From Candidatus Zixiibacteriota bacterium (GTDB lineage Bacteria > Zixibacteria > MSB-5A5 > GN15 > FEB-12), in the NCBI GenBank assembly GCA_029860345.1, contig JAOUBJ010000012.1, forward strand, positions 1 through 64,000: a stretch of 64,000 nucleotides of DNA, given 5' to 3'. The translations under genes and the position numbers were made by a program. Positions 17,752 through 25,132 of this stretch are shown here, piece after piece (positions within the stretch are counted from its first letter, which is position 1; each line of letters starts with the position of its first letter). The notes beneath the pieces were generated by a model that saw only the letters and a list, made by a program, of their open reading frames with translations, searched no databases and was not told the DNA's origin.

Positions 17752-18236
17752 TTCGCAACTCCGACTTCAGGCGACCGGTAGGTTATGCCATCCTCTACGT
17801 AGAATTTTATGAGCGCAAGAAGTTCCCCCCAGTGCGCGGAGCATTCCAAGATGGACTTGAGACCTTCAGCGGTTTCCAGGTATCCGTCTTCAAAAAGCGA
17901 TAGCACCGTGCCATCGTGTTTTGTTTTAAGGTCCAATTGCGCTGTTGTCTTCTCACCCGGACGTCCCCACTCAAAGGCAAACCGCCGTGGTGGATCAATC
18001 TCCAGCACGTGGCCCGGTGATTCATGATTGTCCAGGTCGGGCCCCCAGTTTTTCCATTTGAAGTTACACACTCCCCCGGGCCTGGGATCGAGCTCCATCC
18101 CGGTGGTAAAGTACTTGTTCCAATGTTCGGAGTCAGTAATGGCTTCAAACACTTTCTCTCTGGGAGCGGCAATGAATATGCTCTTCTCGATCTTATATAT
18201 GCCCTCCGGCAATTGCAGTTTCTTATTTTCAGACAT
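17748..18236 (-). CDS. SRPBCC family protein, operon gene 4
   Basis: Predicted 162-aa SRPBCC protein. After a short N-terminus, KIEKSIFIAAPREKVFEAITDSEHWNKYFT and GMELDPRPGGVCNFKWKNWG give the family signature, and FYVEDGI closes it. It is clearly paralogous to gene 3 of the operon (shared FTTGMELDP-PGGVC-F-WK-WGPD), pointing to tandem duplication. The start at 18236 is used; an in-frame ATG at 18254 sits on the AAAGG that would serve as the ribosome binding site. It overlaps the next gene by 4 nt. Confidence 0.85.
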   Translation of the reverse strand: MSENKKLQLPEGIYKIEKSIFIAAPREKVFEAITDSEHWNKYFTTGMELDPRPGGVCNFKWKNWGPDLDNHESPGHVLEIDPPRRFAFEWGRPGEKTTAQLDLKTKHDGTVLSLFEDGYLETAEGLKSILECSAHWGELLALIKFYVEDGITYRSPEVGVAN

Positions 18237-18260
18237 GGCAAAACTACCTTTCATTAATGG

Positions 18261-18728
18261 TCAGATACTTGCGGTGTTAATCGCACTGTTGTAAACGATA
18301 CCGTGCTCCATATAGAATTTCAAGAGGGTCATGGCTTCGCCCCATCCGGAAGCACACTCCAGTATCATAGCGCGGCCTTTCGGTGTGTCTTTGTAACCAT
18401 CCTCGGAGAGCGTGACTACTGTTCCTTTGTCCGCGATTGTCAGCTCGATGCGGATCGTGGTTTCTCTTCCTTCGCTCCCCCACCGAAAGACAAAGAGCTC
18501 CGGCCGGTTCGCTTCGATCACCTTGCCGGGGACTTTCAAAGTGTAGTGGTCGGGACCCCAGTCCTTCCAACTGAATGAACAGACTCCGCCCGGCTGAGGG
18601 TCCAACTCCATACCGGTCGTAAAGAACTCATCCCAACTCTTGGCGCTCGTAATAGTGTCGTACACCTTTTCGGGTGAAGCGGCGATGAAAGTTCTCTGTT
18701 TGATTTTGCAGTCAAGTAGTTCCGTCAT
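18261..18728 (-). CDS. SRPBCC family protein, operon gene 3
   Basis: Predicted 155-aa SRPBCC protein. CKIKQRTFIAASPEKVYDTITSAKSWDEF and TTGMELDPQPGGVCSFSWKDWGPD match gene 4 closely, supporting duplication. The C-terminal helix WGEAMTLLKFYMEHGIVY is also shared. AAGGAG lies 7 nt before the ATG at 18728; the longer frame to 18803 overlaps the upstream gene and is not used. The upstream gene's stop is 1 nt before this start, so the genes are tightly coupled. Confidence 0.85.
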   Translation of the reverse strand: MTELLDCKIKQRTFIAASPEKVYDTITSAKSWDEFFTTGMELDPQPGGVCSFSWKDWGPDHYTLKVPGKVIEANRPELFVFRWGSEGRETTIRIELTIADKGTVVTLSEDGYKDTPKGRAMILECASGWGEAMTLLKFYMEHGIVYNSAINTASI

Positions 18729-18729
18729 G

Positions 18730-19644
18730 TTACTCTCCTTTATCGCGAGAAGGTATTGGATCGATCGTTGTAGTCGTGGCTTCTGTTCGCTCTTCATTGG
18801 CATATACTTTTGCCCGACTCCAATCAGGTCCCTCTTCGAGCATTGTTTTCAGGCGTGCTGCAAACTTGGACCACCCGATGAAGTAGTCTTCGTTGTCGCG
18901 ATCGGGAGCAAATCCACTTTGGACAATCGTCACGCGCGTCTTTCCACCCGATCCGCCGAGAGTCCAGGTTGCGATTGTCTCCGGCTCACCTTCCCATTGC
19001 CAAGAGTAGGCGAGCTTCGCGTCGGGTACAATCTCCAGTATCTTGATCGGTCCCATTCCCCAGCCAAAGTCGATTTTGCCGCCGGGTTTGGGATCGATTG
19101 CGCCTTTGCTACCTATCCAGCGCTCCATCTGAGTCGCATCGGTGAGCGCGCGGAACACCATTGACGGTACCGCGTCGATTTCGACAGAGACACGAACGTC
19201 GCCCTTTTGAACCTGCGAATAATCGAGAAGTTGATAGGCTCGGCCTCTCTCCAGCCAGTGTCGTAATCCTTCCAGCGCGTGCGACCAGAAGTCTCCTATG
19301 CTGCTCTGGTTGGGTCTGGACTGGGGGAAGTCACGATGATACATCGTCAGCACACAGCCTGGAGAACTGGTATGTAACTCGTATTGGACGATCGAGTCGA
19401 TGTCACGCAAACGCCACTCAAACTCGAGCAGTTTCTCTGGAATCACACGAATCAGTCTGTGACAGCCCTGTTCACGACTCGGGTTATCCGGCGTGGACCG
19501 ACCCCAGAAATCATAACGGCTATCCTCTATTGAGACGTCGGTGTGCTCGGCAAACCAGTTCGTCAAAGCCCTCGGATCGGTCAGCGCCAGGTAGACCTTT
19601 TCAACTGAGGCCTTGATATCGATTCCAAGATTCAGTTCAGCCAT
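18730..19644 (-). CDS. Tandem double-SRPBCC protein, operon gene 2
   Basis: Predicted 304-aa protein with two SRPBCC domains. Domain 1 (about 1-140) has LGIDIKASVEKVYLALTDPRALTNWFAEH. Domain 2 (about 155-285) has VSVEIDAVPSMVFRALTDATQMERWIGS, with a PKPGGKIDFGWGMG loop, and ends in SKFAARLKTMLEEG. Two fused domains are uncommon for this family and suggest one folded from duplication. AAGGAG lies 7 nt before the ATG, inside the end of the ArsR gene (8-nt overlap). A short charged tail follows domain 2. Confidence 0.85.
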   Translation of the reverse strand: MAELNLGIDIKASVEKVYLALTDPRALTNWFAEHTDVSIEDSRYDFWGRSTPDNPSREQGCHRLIRVIPEKLLEFEWRLRDIDSIVQYELHTSSPGCVLTMYHRDFPQSRPNQSSIGDFWSHALEGLRHWLERGRAYQLLDYSQVQKGDVRVSVEIDAVPSMVFRALTDATQMERWIGSKGAIDPKPGGKIDFGWGMGPIKILEIVPDAKLAYSWQWEGEPETIATWTLGGSGGKTRVTIVQSGFAPDRDNEDYFIGWSKFAARLKTMLEEGPDWSRAKVYANEERTEATTTTIDPIPSRDKGE

Positions 19645-20257
19645 TTTCATTCTCCTTATTCTGATCACCTTCTTTTTCTTTTAAGGGCGAGTAACAGGCA
19701 AGCATTAGACGATAGCTGTCATCATCGTTGTGCGTACTCTCAACTGAGCCACCGTACTTCTGAGCCAGATGTGAGAAGATCTCTTTGATCTCATTCAGAA
19801 ACCGGGCCCGGTCATTCTCGTCACTCAACTGTATTTGCGCGTTTACCCCAAGCGAAGGCGTCAACGCCGATCCTTCCCGCTCGATCATGTGGCCGATATC
19901 AACCTGCAAATCCTCAGCGAGCTGCATGAGATAGGCAAGGCTAGCCTGGTCCCTTGTTCGTGCACGATCACCCAGTTGGGTGACCAGCCGCGGAGAGAAC
20001 CAGAAAGATTTCGCTACCGCTTGATAGACTCCCTCCATCGTCCCTCTTTTGCGCCGTTCATCCACCAGGTGCACCAACCCTGCCAGCTTGAGTACTTTCA
20101 TGTGGTAGTTCACTTTTTGGGTGGTCATTCCAAGTTCCTTGGCCAGTTCCGGACAGGTTCTCGGCCGAGAAAGTCGCGACAAGATTTCGATTCTGGCCGG
20201 CTTAAGAACTTCCGAGGCCTCTTCAGCCTGCTCTATGAAATGAACTTCTTGCATCAT
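19637..20257 (-). CDS. ArsR-type winged-helix transcriptional regulator
   Basis: Predicted 206-aa DNA-binding protein. Residues about 18-85 form the ArsR/winged-helix domain: PARIEILSRLSRPRTCPELAKELGMTTQKVNYHMKVLKLAGLVHLV contains the recognition helix (TQKVNYHMKVL). No metal-binding cysteine pair is visible in the recognition helix, so an organic ligand is more likely than a metal. The C-terminal 110 residues are of unknown fold. It heads the operon of four SRPBCC genes, a common pairing in which the ArsR protein and ligand-binding partners are co-regulated. An inverted repeat overlaps its own promoter, consistent with autorepression. Confidence 0.85.
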   Translation of the reverse strand: MMQEVHFIEQAEEASEVLKPARIEILSRLSRPRTCPELAKELGMTTQKVNYHMKVLKLAGLVHLVDERRKRGTMEGVYQAVAKSFWFSPRLVTQLGDRARTRDQASLAYLMQLAEDLQVDIGHMIEREGSALTPSLGVNAQIQLSDENDRARFLNEIKEIFSHLAQKYGGSVESTHNDDDSYRLMLACYSPLKEKEGDQNKENENG

Positions 20258-20272
20258 TATCCTTTCGAGTTA

Positions 20273-20294
20273 ATATACCAAACGTATCGTATAT
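20273..20294 (-). promoter_or_regulatory. Candidate ArsR operator dyad
   Basis: The perfect inverted repeat ATATAC - 10 nt - GTATAT (20273-20278 and 20289-20294) overlaps the -10 box of the predicted ArsR operon promoter and lies about 16 bp before the ATG. Position and symmetry fit an autorepressor site, but binding is inferred. Confidence 0.45.
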
Positions 20295-20318
20295 ACAAAA
20301 AGTTCCGTATATTCGCAA
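20290..20318 (-). promoter_or_regulatory. Sigma-70-type promoter of the ArsR-SRPBCC operon
   Basis: On the minus strand a -35 box TTGCGA (20313-20318) is followed after exactly 17 bp by a -10 box TATATA (20290-20295). The ATG of the regulator is about 33 bp downstream of the -10. The region is AT-rich. The overlapping ATATAC/GTATAT dyad would let a repressor block it. Confidence 0.5.
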
Positions 20319-20395
20319 GTAATTCATCGTCGGGGGGAGCATTACACCACCGATCGACCTATAAGCTATTGTATAGTCACGAGTTATCCAAATGT

Positions 20396-20494
20396 CGGCG
20401 GGTGCGAACAGGTGCCGCCCGGCTGATTTCCATACTCGCCTTGTGGCGCAAGGAGTTACACCCTATTGTGGCCAGATTGTGACCGTTTTTTACA
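20396..20494. repeat. Family C dispersed repeat
   Basis: This copy runs from a 'GCGAACAGGTG' block through 'CATACTCGCCTTGTGG', 'AAGGAGTTACACC' and ends 'TTGTGACCGTTTT'. The same blocks in the same order are found at 38734-38831 and partly at 195-243, 30517-30583 and 40265-40337. No open frame is shared between copies. Confidence 0.6.
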
Positions 20495-20551
20495 CAGCCG
20501 TCTTCGTTACACAGGAATTGTCGTGGCGCTTTAAGCCGCACAGAACTCCGA

Positions 20552-20869
20552 TTACTCGTTCCAATCAGTTAACGGCCCGCGATCCGGTCGTAAGGGATAG
20601 AGCACCTCATAGACCTCTCGGCGAATTTCTGTGGCTTCGTAGGCGGTGGGTATCGTTTGCGCCAGTTCAGATTCACGGAATTTGGCCAACGCCTCTTTTG
20701 TCTCAAAGAAGTAGATTCCACACATCTCGCCAGTGGTTTCATCTTTGCCATAGACTTTTTGTGCCAGTCCAGGGATGTCGTGGAATTGTGGTTTGCGTTC
20801 CAGTAGTCGACGTTCAAGTTCTTTTTCGTCAAGCTCTGATTTTACTCGAACAAACAGAATGGTAGCCAT
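20552..20869 (-). CDS. YdhR-like monooxygenase-fold protein
   Basis: Predicted 105-aa cytosolic ferredoxin-like alpha+beta barrel protein. MATILFVRVKSELDEKELERRL, PQFHDIPGLAQKVYGKDETTGEMCGIYFFETKEAL and EVYEVL follow the YdhR/antibiotic-biosynthesis monooxygenase pattern, whose members are small cofactor-free dimers. The start at 20869 is chosen for GGAG 8 nt upstream; an ATG five codons earlier has no such site. Substrate unknown. Confidence 0.75.
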   Translation of the reverse strand: MATILFVRVKSELDEKELERRLLERKPQFHDIPGLAQKVYGKDETTGEMCGIYFFETKEALAKFRESELAQTIPTAYEATEIRREVYEVLYPLRPDRGPLTDWNE

Positions 20870-20987
20870 ATTGTATCTCCTCATTTCTTTGCCATAAACA
20901 ACAAAGCCCCCTCACCGGCGGTTTCTTTTATTTGTTGATAGAGGTGGGGGGAATCTCCAAAGGCAACAAAGCGGATTGCAGGCTTAC

Positions 20988-22337
20988 CTACTGAACACAT
21001 CCGCAGATCGGCGCAGAGCCACCAACAAACATATAGTCTACGAGGATAACCAGATCGCTGATGTCTATCCCACCGCCGGCATCCATGTCCGCTGCATGAT
21101 GGCAAGGCGGGGCTTGCCCTGCACTGAACATGAAGTCGACAAGGAAGACCAAATCGGCGATGTCCACAGCACCATCATCATTAGTATCACCGGCCAAATC
21201 GCAGCAACAAGGTGGAGTAGGATCAAAAATGGCCAGACCCTCATTGATTATGCGTGTATGGCTGAAAACAGAGGTGTCATTTTCCGGAAGGTTGACAGGG
21301 GTTATCACACTCACAAGGTTGGTGTCTGAATACTGCGGCATTGCCCAACTCTCAAAGACAAGATGATCCGGCTGACCGATTGCTGAATTGACCTCGTTAA
21401 TCCAGTCAATCGCGCCCACGTAATAGACTTCATCAGTGTACTGCCCATATTCCCAGAGTTGCGTGTTGAACGAAAGATCAATCAAGATGGGGGCGAAGGA
21501 TATGTTATGGGCGTGACAAAAAGTTTCGAGCTCCAGCATATCTGCCTTTGCCTGGGCAAGGGTCACTCTTCCATAGACTGGTCCCGCATAGTCGATAATT
21601 CTGAGCCCATGCACATCCAGATGTATGAACGGAAGATTAATACCCAGGTTTTCCAACTCTGCCACATAAGTTTTGATCCCTTCAACATCCACCTCGGGAT
21701 AGAGAATGATCTGCCCAACAATGATAGAGGGAGCTGCGTTGTTCATCATTGTGATAAAGTCCGCAACCATGGCGGCGATTTCAGCTAAACTTTCGGTCTT
21801 ACACTCAGGGCCGCCTGAAGGAGGGTAGATGGGGGAATACCATCTTCTGATTGGTTCATCTATGGCAATATAGCGGACTGTTCCCCCATTGGCCTGCACA
21901 TTGACAATTGCATCGACTGTCCAGTTGAAAGCATTCTGCGCAGCGGTTTGCATCTCCAGACTACAATCGACCGGCGTTCCATAAGGCGTTTGCGGTAGGA
22001 TACCCGCTCCTTCGATGCAGATATCAATTCCCCATTCATCCAATCTGGTGAACGCCTCAACCTGGGCAAAACTGTCAAGAATGTTATCGTTGCACAGGCC
22101 ACCCATGCATGGCCATGAGTTGACATGGTGCGTGAGAAACTGAAAGACATCGATTCTTGATCTGGCCGAATCCCACTGGTTTGGGTTGGTGAATAACACG
22201 AGCATGTCGGCGCTTCCCATGGCCGGTCCGAACCATACTTGGCCGCTGTCTGCAGGTTGGCTGCGGGCGGAGTTGCCCACAATGGTGATTGCAGGCAGAG
22301 ACAGCATGGCTGTGAGTAAGTATCGAGTTACGCTCAT
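20988..22337 (-). CDS. Secreted TIM-barrel-like protein with C-terminal dockerin-like doublet
   Basis: Predicted 449-aa exported protein. A signal peptide (about 1-26) is followed by a roughly 340-residue domain with alternating strands and helices (VRYIAIDEPIRRWYSP, SIIVGQIILYPEVD, FIHLDVHGLRI, ISFAPILIDLSF) resembling a glycoside-hydrolase TIM barrel, but I cannot assign a family. The C-terminus holds two calcium-loop repeats of dockerin type: AGDTNDDGAVDIADLVFLVDFMF and AADMDAGGGIDISDLVILVDYMF. The predicted ATG lies inside a dispersed repeat (family D, 22327-22442), so the start is less certain; the next methionine is ten codons on. Confidence 0.75.
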   Translation of the reverse strand: MSVTRYLLTAMLSLPAITIVGNSARSQPADSGQVWFGPAMGSADMLVLFTNPNQWDSARSRIDVFQFLTHHVNSWPCMGGLCNDNILDSFAQVEAFTRLDEWGIDICIEGAGILPQTPYGTPVDCSLEMQTAAQNAFNWTVDAIVNVQANGGTVRYIAIDEPIRRWYSPIYPPSGGPECKTESLAEIAAMVADFITMMNNAAPSIIVGQIILYPEVDVEGIKTYVAELENLGINLPFIHLDVHGLRIIDYAGPVYGRVTLAQAKADMLELETFCHAHNISFAPILIDLSFNTQLWEYGQYTDEVYYVGAIDWINEVNSAIGQPDHLVFESWAMPQYSDTNLVSVITPVNLPENDTSVFSHTRIINEGLAIFDPTPPCCCDLAGDTNDDGAVDIADLVFLVDFMFSAGQAPPCHHAADMDAGGGIDISDLVILVDYMFVGGSAPICGCVQ

Positions 22338-22831
22338 ATACGCAAGATACTATACGTCGGAGATTTTACAAAGGCGGAAGTATCAGCCGTTGTCGTAGTG
22401 TACTCTCTGACAGATCCCCTCGGCAGCGGCGGGGCACCCGGCAAAGTAGATGAAGACAACACCATATGCGGACATGACCCGGATAATGATAGGGTCCACT
22501 GCATCAAGTATTTTCTTTCTCAATTCAGTTCCCCTTTTCAATAGCCGTCGGGTGGCCCAGGGCTTGCCCTGGGTTTCCAAAGTGAATGTCGCAATGTCTC
22601 GTATTCAACCGCATCCGCGCTACGCAAAGTGCTCCGCCTCTTGGCGTAGGTTACTCTCATGTCACTAAGACACAATACATCGAGAGTTTCGCAAAGGCGG
22701 TGGTATCCAACTGGTGGAGCAGTATACTCTTCAACTAATCCCACCGCAAGCAGTGGAGCGCCCGATCGCAACAGCTTCCAGGAGTTTTACCCACACCCCA
22801 CCATCCGTGCGAGGACACCGACGTGGATGTA
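22327..22831. repeat. Two family D repeat copies and one family B hairpin
   Basis: Positions 22327-22442 and 22650-22768 are diverged direct copies of one roughly 115-bp unit. Shared blocks are GTTAC-CTCAT, CAAAGGCGG, GTATC, TACTCT and a final GG-GC-CCCG. A third, shorter copy starts at 24153. Between the first two lies the perfect hairpin CCCAGGGCTTGCCCTGGG at 22556-22573. The first copy supplies the ATG of the dockerin-protein gene. I see no other gene in the gap. Confidence 0.6.
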
Positions 22832-23737
22832 CTACTTCATGAGAAGCAAACTTAGAGCCATCACCGCCATACCTGCCAGAAGCCCGAAGAGGGAGTCATG
22901 CCCCTTACCATAAGCGCGGCTGGTCGGCAACAGTTCGTCGAGACTGATATAGACCATTATCCCCGCTACGCCACCAAACAGTATACCCATCACCTCTGGC
23001 GGTACGACACCGGATTCACCGCCAACCAGGAACACGATTATCAGATAGGCCACTATCGCTCCAACCGGTTCGGCCAGACCACTAAGCATTGAGTAGACAA
23101 AGGCCTTCTTGCGGTCGCCGGTAGCATAGAAGATCGGCACCGATACGCTTACTCCTTCGGGGATATTGTGGAGGGCAATGGCTATGGCAATCGCCAGGCC
23201 GAGTGTTGGGTCTTCCAGAGCGGCAAGAAACGTTGCTAAACCTTCGGGGAAATTGTGAATGCCGATTGCAAGTGCAGTGAACAACCCCATTCGCAGTAAC
23301 TTACGCTCCCGACCGCCGTGAATGTGAGAATCTCCACCCGGACTGCCGTGAGTTTCTTCGGCCAGCTTGTCAAAGTCGGGCAAGGGTGCAGTGCTATCCT
23401 GCAAAGGCGCTGTCTCCGCTTCGGAGTGCATCTCGTGCGGGTTGTCGGCAGACGGAATCAGGTTGTCGATAATCCCAATCAGCAGGATGCCGCCAAAAAA
23501 CGAGGCCACATTCACCCAGTGTCCCCAATACTCCCCATAACTCTCAACCAGGGCATCGGCACCTTTTATGAAGATCTCCACGAACGATACGTAGATCATC
23601 ACACCGGCCGAGAATCCAGTGGCTACGGATAAAAACCGGTAATTGGTCCGTTTAGCAAAAAAGGCTATAGCGCTACCGATACCGGTGGCCATGCCGGCGA
23701 ACACTGTAAGACCTAAAGCAAAAAGTACGTCGTTCAT
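22832..23737 (-). CDS. zupT: ZIP-family zinc/divalent metal transporter ZupT
   Basis: Predicted 301-aa inner-membrane ZIP transporter importing zinc and other divalent cations. Eight transmembrane helices are apparent. The metal pathway motifs HNFPEG (helix 4) and HNIPEG (helix 5) are present, with [13 protein letters not shown] in helix 6. A long loop between helices 3 and 4 (about residues 100-150) is His/Asp/Glu-rich ([21 protein letters not shown]), as in metal-sensing loops of the family. The length is somewhat above E. coli ZupT because of that loop. The upstream ribosome binding site is weak. No partner genes lie nearby. Confidence 0.92.
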   Translation of the reverse strand: MNDVLFALGLTVFAGMATGIGSAIAFFAKRTNYRFLSVATGFSAGVMIYVSFVEIFIKGADALVESYGEYWGHWVNVASFFGGILLIGIIDNLIPSADNPHEMHSEAETAPLQDSTAPLPDFDKLAEETHGSPGGDSHIHGGRERKLLRMGLFTALAIGIHNFPEGLATFLAALEDPTLGLAIAIAIALHNIPEGVSVSVPIFYATGDRKKAFVYSMLSGLAEPVGAIVAYLIIVFLVGGESGVVPPEVMGILFGGVAGIMVYISLDELLPTSRAYGKGHDSLFGLLAGMAVMALSLLLMK

Positions 23738-24279
23738 AGTTCAGGTTTTTCCATTGGCGTATCAGCCTTTAGGGTAAAACATTGGATCGATGATGTCCAC
23801 AAAAAAGCACGATATCGTCAGGTATCAGAAACACAGCGACCACCAGCCATCCGGTGGAGTGCCAAGTCGCCGTATGTAAGCTTCATTGCAGAAGTTCAAC
23901 ATCTCCTGCGTCTCGGCGAGGCCTCCAATTAAGGAAACCTGAGAAACTCCTGCGCCCAAAAATCAAACCGAACGCCGAGACCGGTATCGGATTGTCCGGG
24001 GCCCCAACCAGGGTTATGTTGCTATCGCGGCAGAGCATCATGACGTACTGGCCCGGTGGCTCAGGGCTTGCCCTGGGTATCCAGAGGACATGGTGCAATG
24101 TCTCGTATCCATCATTATCCGCGCTACCCCAGGTGGTCCACCCTTTGGGTGGGTTACGCTCATGTATGTAAGATACAGCACATCGATAGATGAACAAGAG
24201 AATACCAGGCAATCAAGCCCCAACAGAATAGTGGTAGGCTCTTTGCCAGAATCCGTGGCTGGATCACGATACAAGCAAG
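23738..24279. repeat. Repeat-containing intergenic region
   Basis: There is no gene in this 542-bp gap. It holds a family B copy at 24060-24077 (CTCAGGGCTTGCCCTGGG). It is followed by 'ATGTCTCGTAT...ATCCGCGCTAC', also present after the 22556 copy, and then a partial family D unit from 24153. The order B then D is the same as at 22.55-22.77 kb, so the two families travel together here. Confidence 0.6.
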
Positions 24280-24807
24280 CTAAGAATTCTTACGGAAGTA
24301 TGATTTGATTACGCCGCCAGGTTTCTGAACCGACCAGACGGAGTATCCTTTTGACTTCAAGATGTCTATACCCGGCGCCGGAAGGAATGTCGTCACCAGT
24401 TCAATGATATCACCTTTCTTAAGGTTTTTCGCCTCCGTCAATACTCTGGCCAGCGTCAGCTTGTCCTCGTTGCCCAACGCAGCCTCTTCGATCGAAACGG
24501 AGATATTTTCTGCGGAGTACCAATCAGGCTGTGCTTGAAGGTAATCTTCCTGGTCGTAAGTCGCTTCGATTTCTGCCTGACCGACACATTTTCTGAGCCT
24601 ATTGATGAGTTCGGTAAGTGGCACATTTGCAACCGATGAGATGTGCTTTAGTGTAGCCACTTTGGCAACAGACCTTCTCAGGATCGGATTCTTCAGCTTT
24701 TTGAATGGTGGCGCAATACCAATGAGCACATCCTCCAGGTCAGGATAAGCTTCAAGCAGATCGTGAACCTTCACAGAGGGAGTGATATCCAGATTCTTCT
24801 CAGTCAA
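24280..24807 (-). CDS. DUF1858/DUF2249 domain protein
   Basis: Predicted 175-aa cytosolic protein. Residues about 5-70 match DUF1858: LDITPSVKVHDLLEAYPDLEDVLIGIAPPFKKLKNPILRRSVAKVATLKHIS, here without the cysteines some members carry. Residues about 100-175 match the DUF2249/TusA-like fold, with LKKGDIIELVTTFLPAPGIDILKSKGYSVWS. This two-domain protein is common in anaerobes with nitrite or NO-handling genes, and its function is unproven. The TTG start at 24807 has GGAGG 4 nt upstream; the longer frame to 24876 has none. Confidence 0.75.
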   Translation of the reverse strand: MTEKNLDITPSVKVHDLLEAYPDLEDVLIGIAPPFKKLKNPILRRSVAKVATLKHISSVANVPLTELINRLRKCVGQAEIEATYDQEDYLQAQPDWYSAENISVSIEEAALGNEDKLTLARVLTEAKNLKKGDIIELVTTFLPAPGIDILKSKGYSVWSVQKPGGVIKSYFRKNS

Positions 24808-25074
24808 AATACCTCCAGTAGATATTTGCCTATCAAATGTAATAAAGACACGCCACAATCTCCAGGTATTTGACACAGAACATGCAGATCGATTGTTGCG
24901 AGACGATTCTCAATGAAGGAACAACAGATCAGTTGCATTGACCATCTGACCAAATTGTGTCCACCGTCGTCAGAGGTTGTTGTCCGACACTCATAGTTAA
25001 AGCAGGGGGACGGGGTATAATAAAATGATCCAGCCCATTCGCATATACGTTTTCTTGGCAGAACCCATTTACGA

Positions 25075-25107
25075 CAAATAAAAAGGACAGGCGAAATGCC
25101 TGTCCTT
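25075..25107 (-). terminator. Rho-independent terminator of the beta-helix gene
   Basis: A perfect 10-bp stem, AAGGACAGGC/GCCTGTCCTT, with a 5-nt loop, lies 26 bp after the beta-helix gene's stop. On the minus strand it is followed by TTTTTATTTG. This is the clearest terminator in the window. Confidence 0.85.
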
Positions 25108-25132
25108 CTGTTATTGGTCAACGATTCCACTG

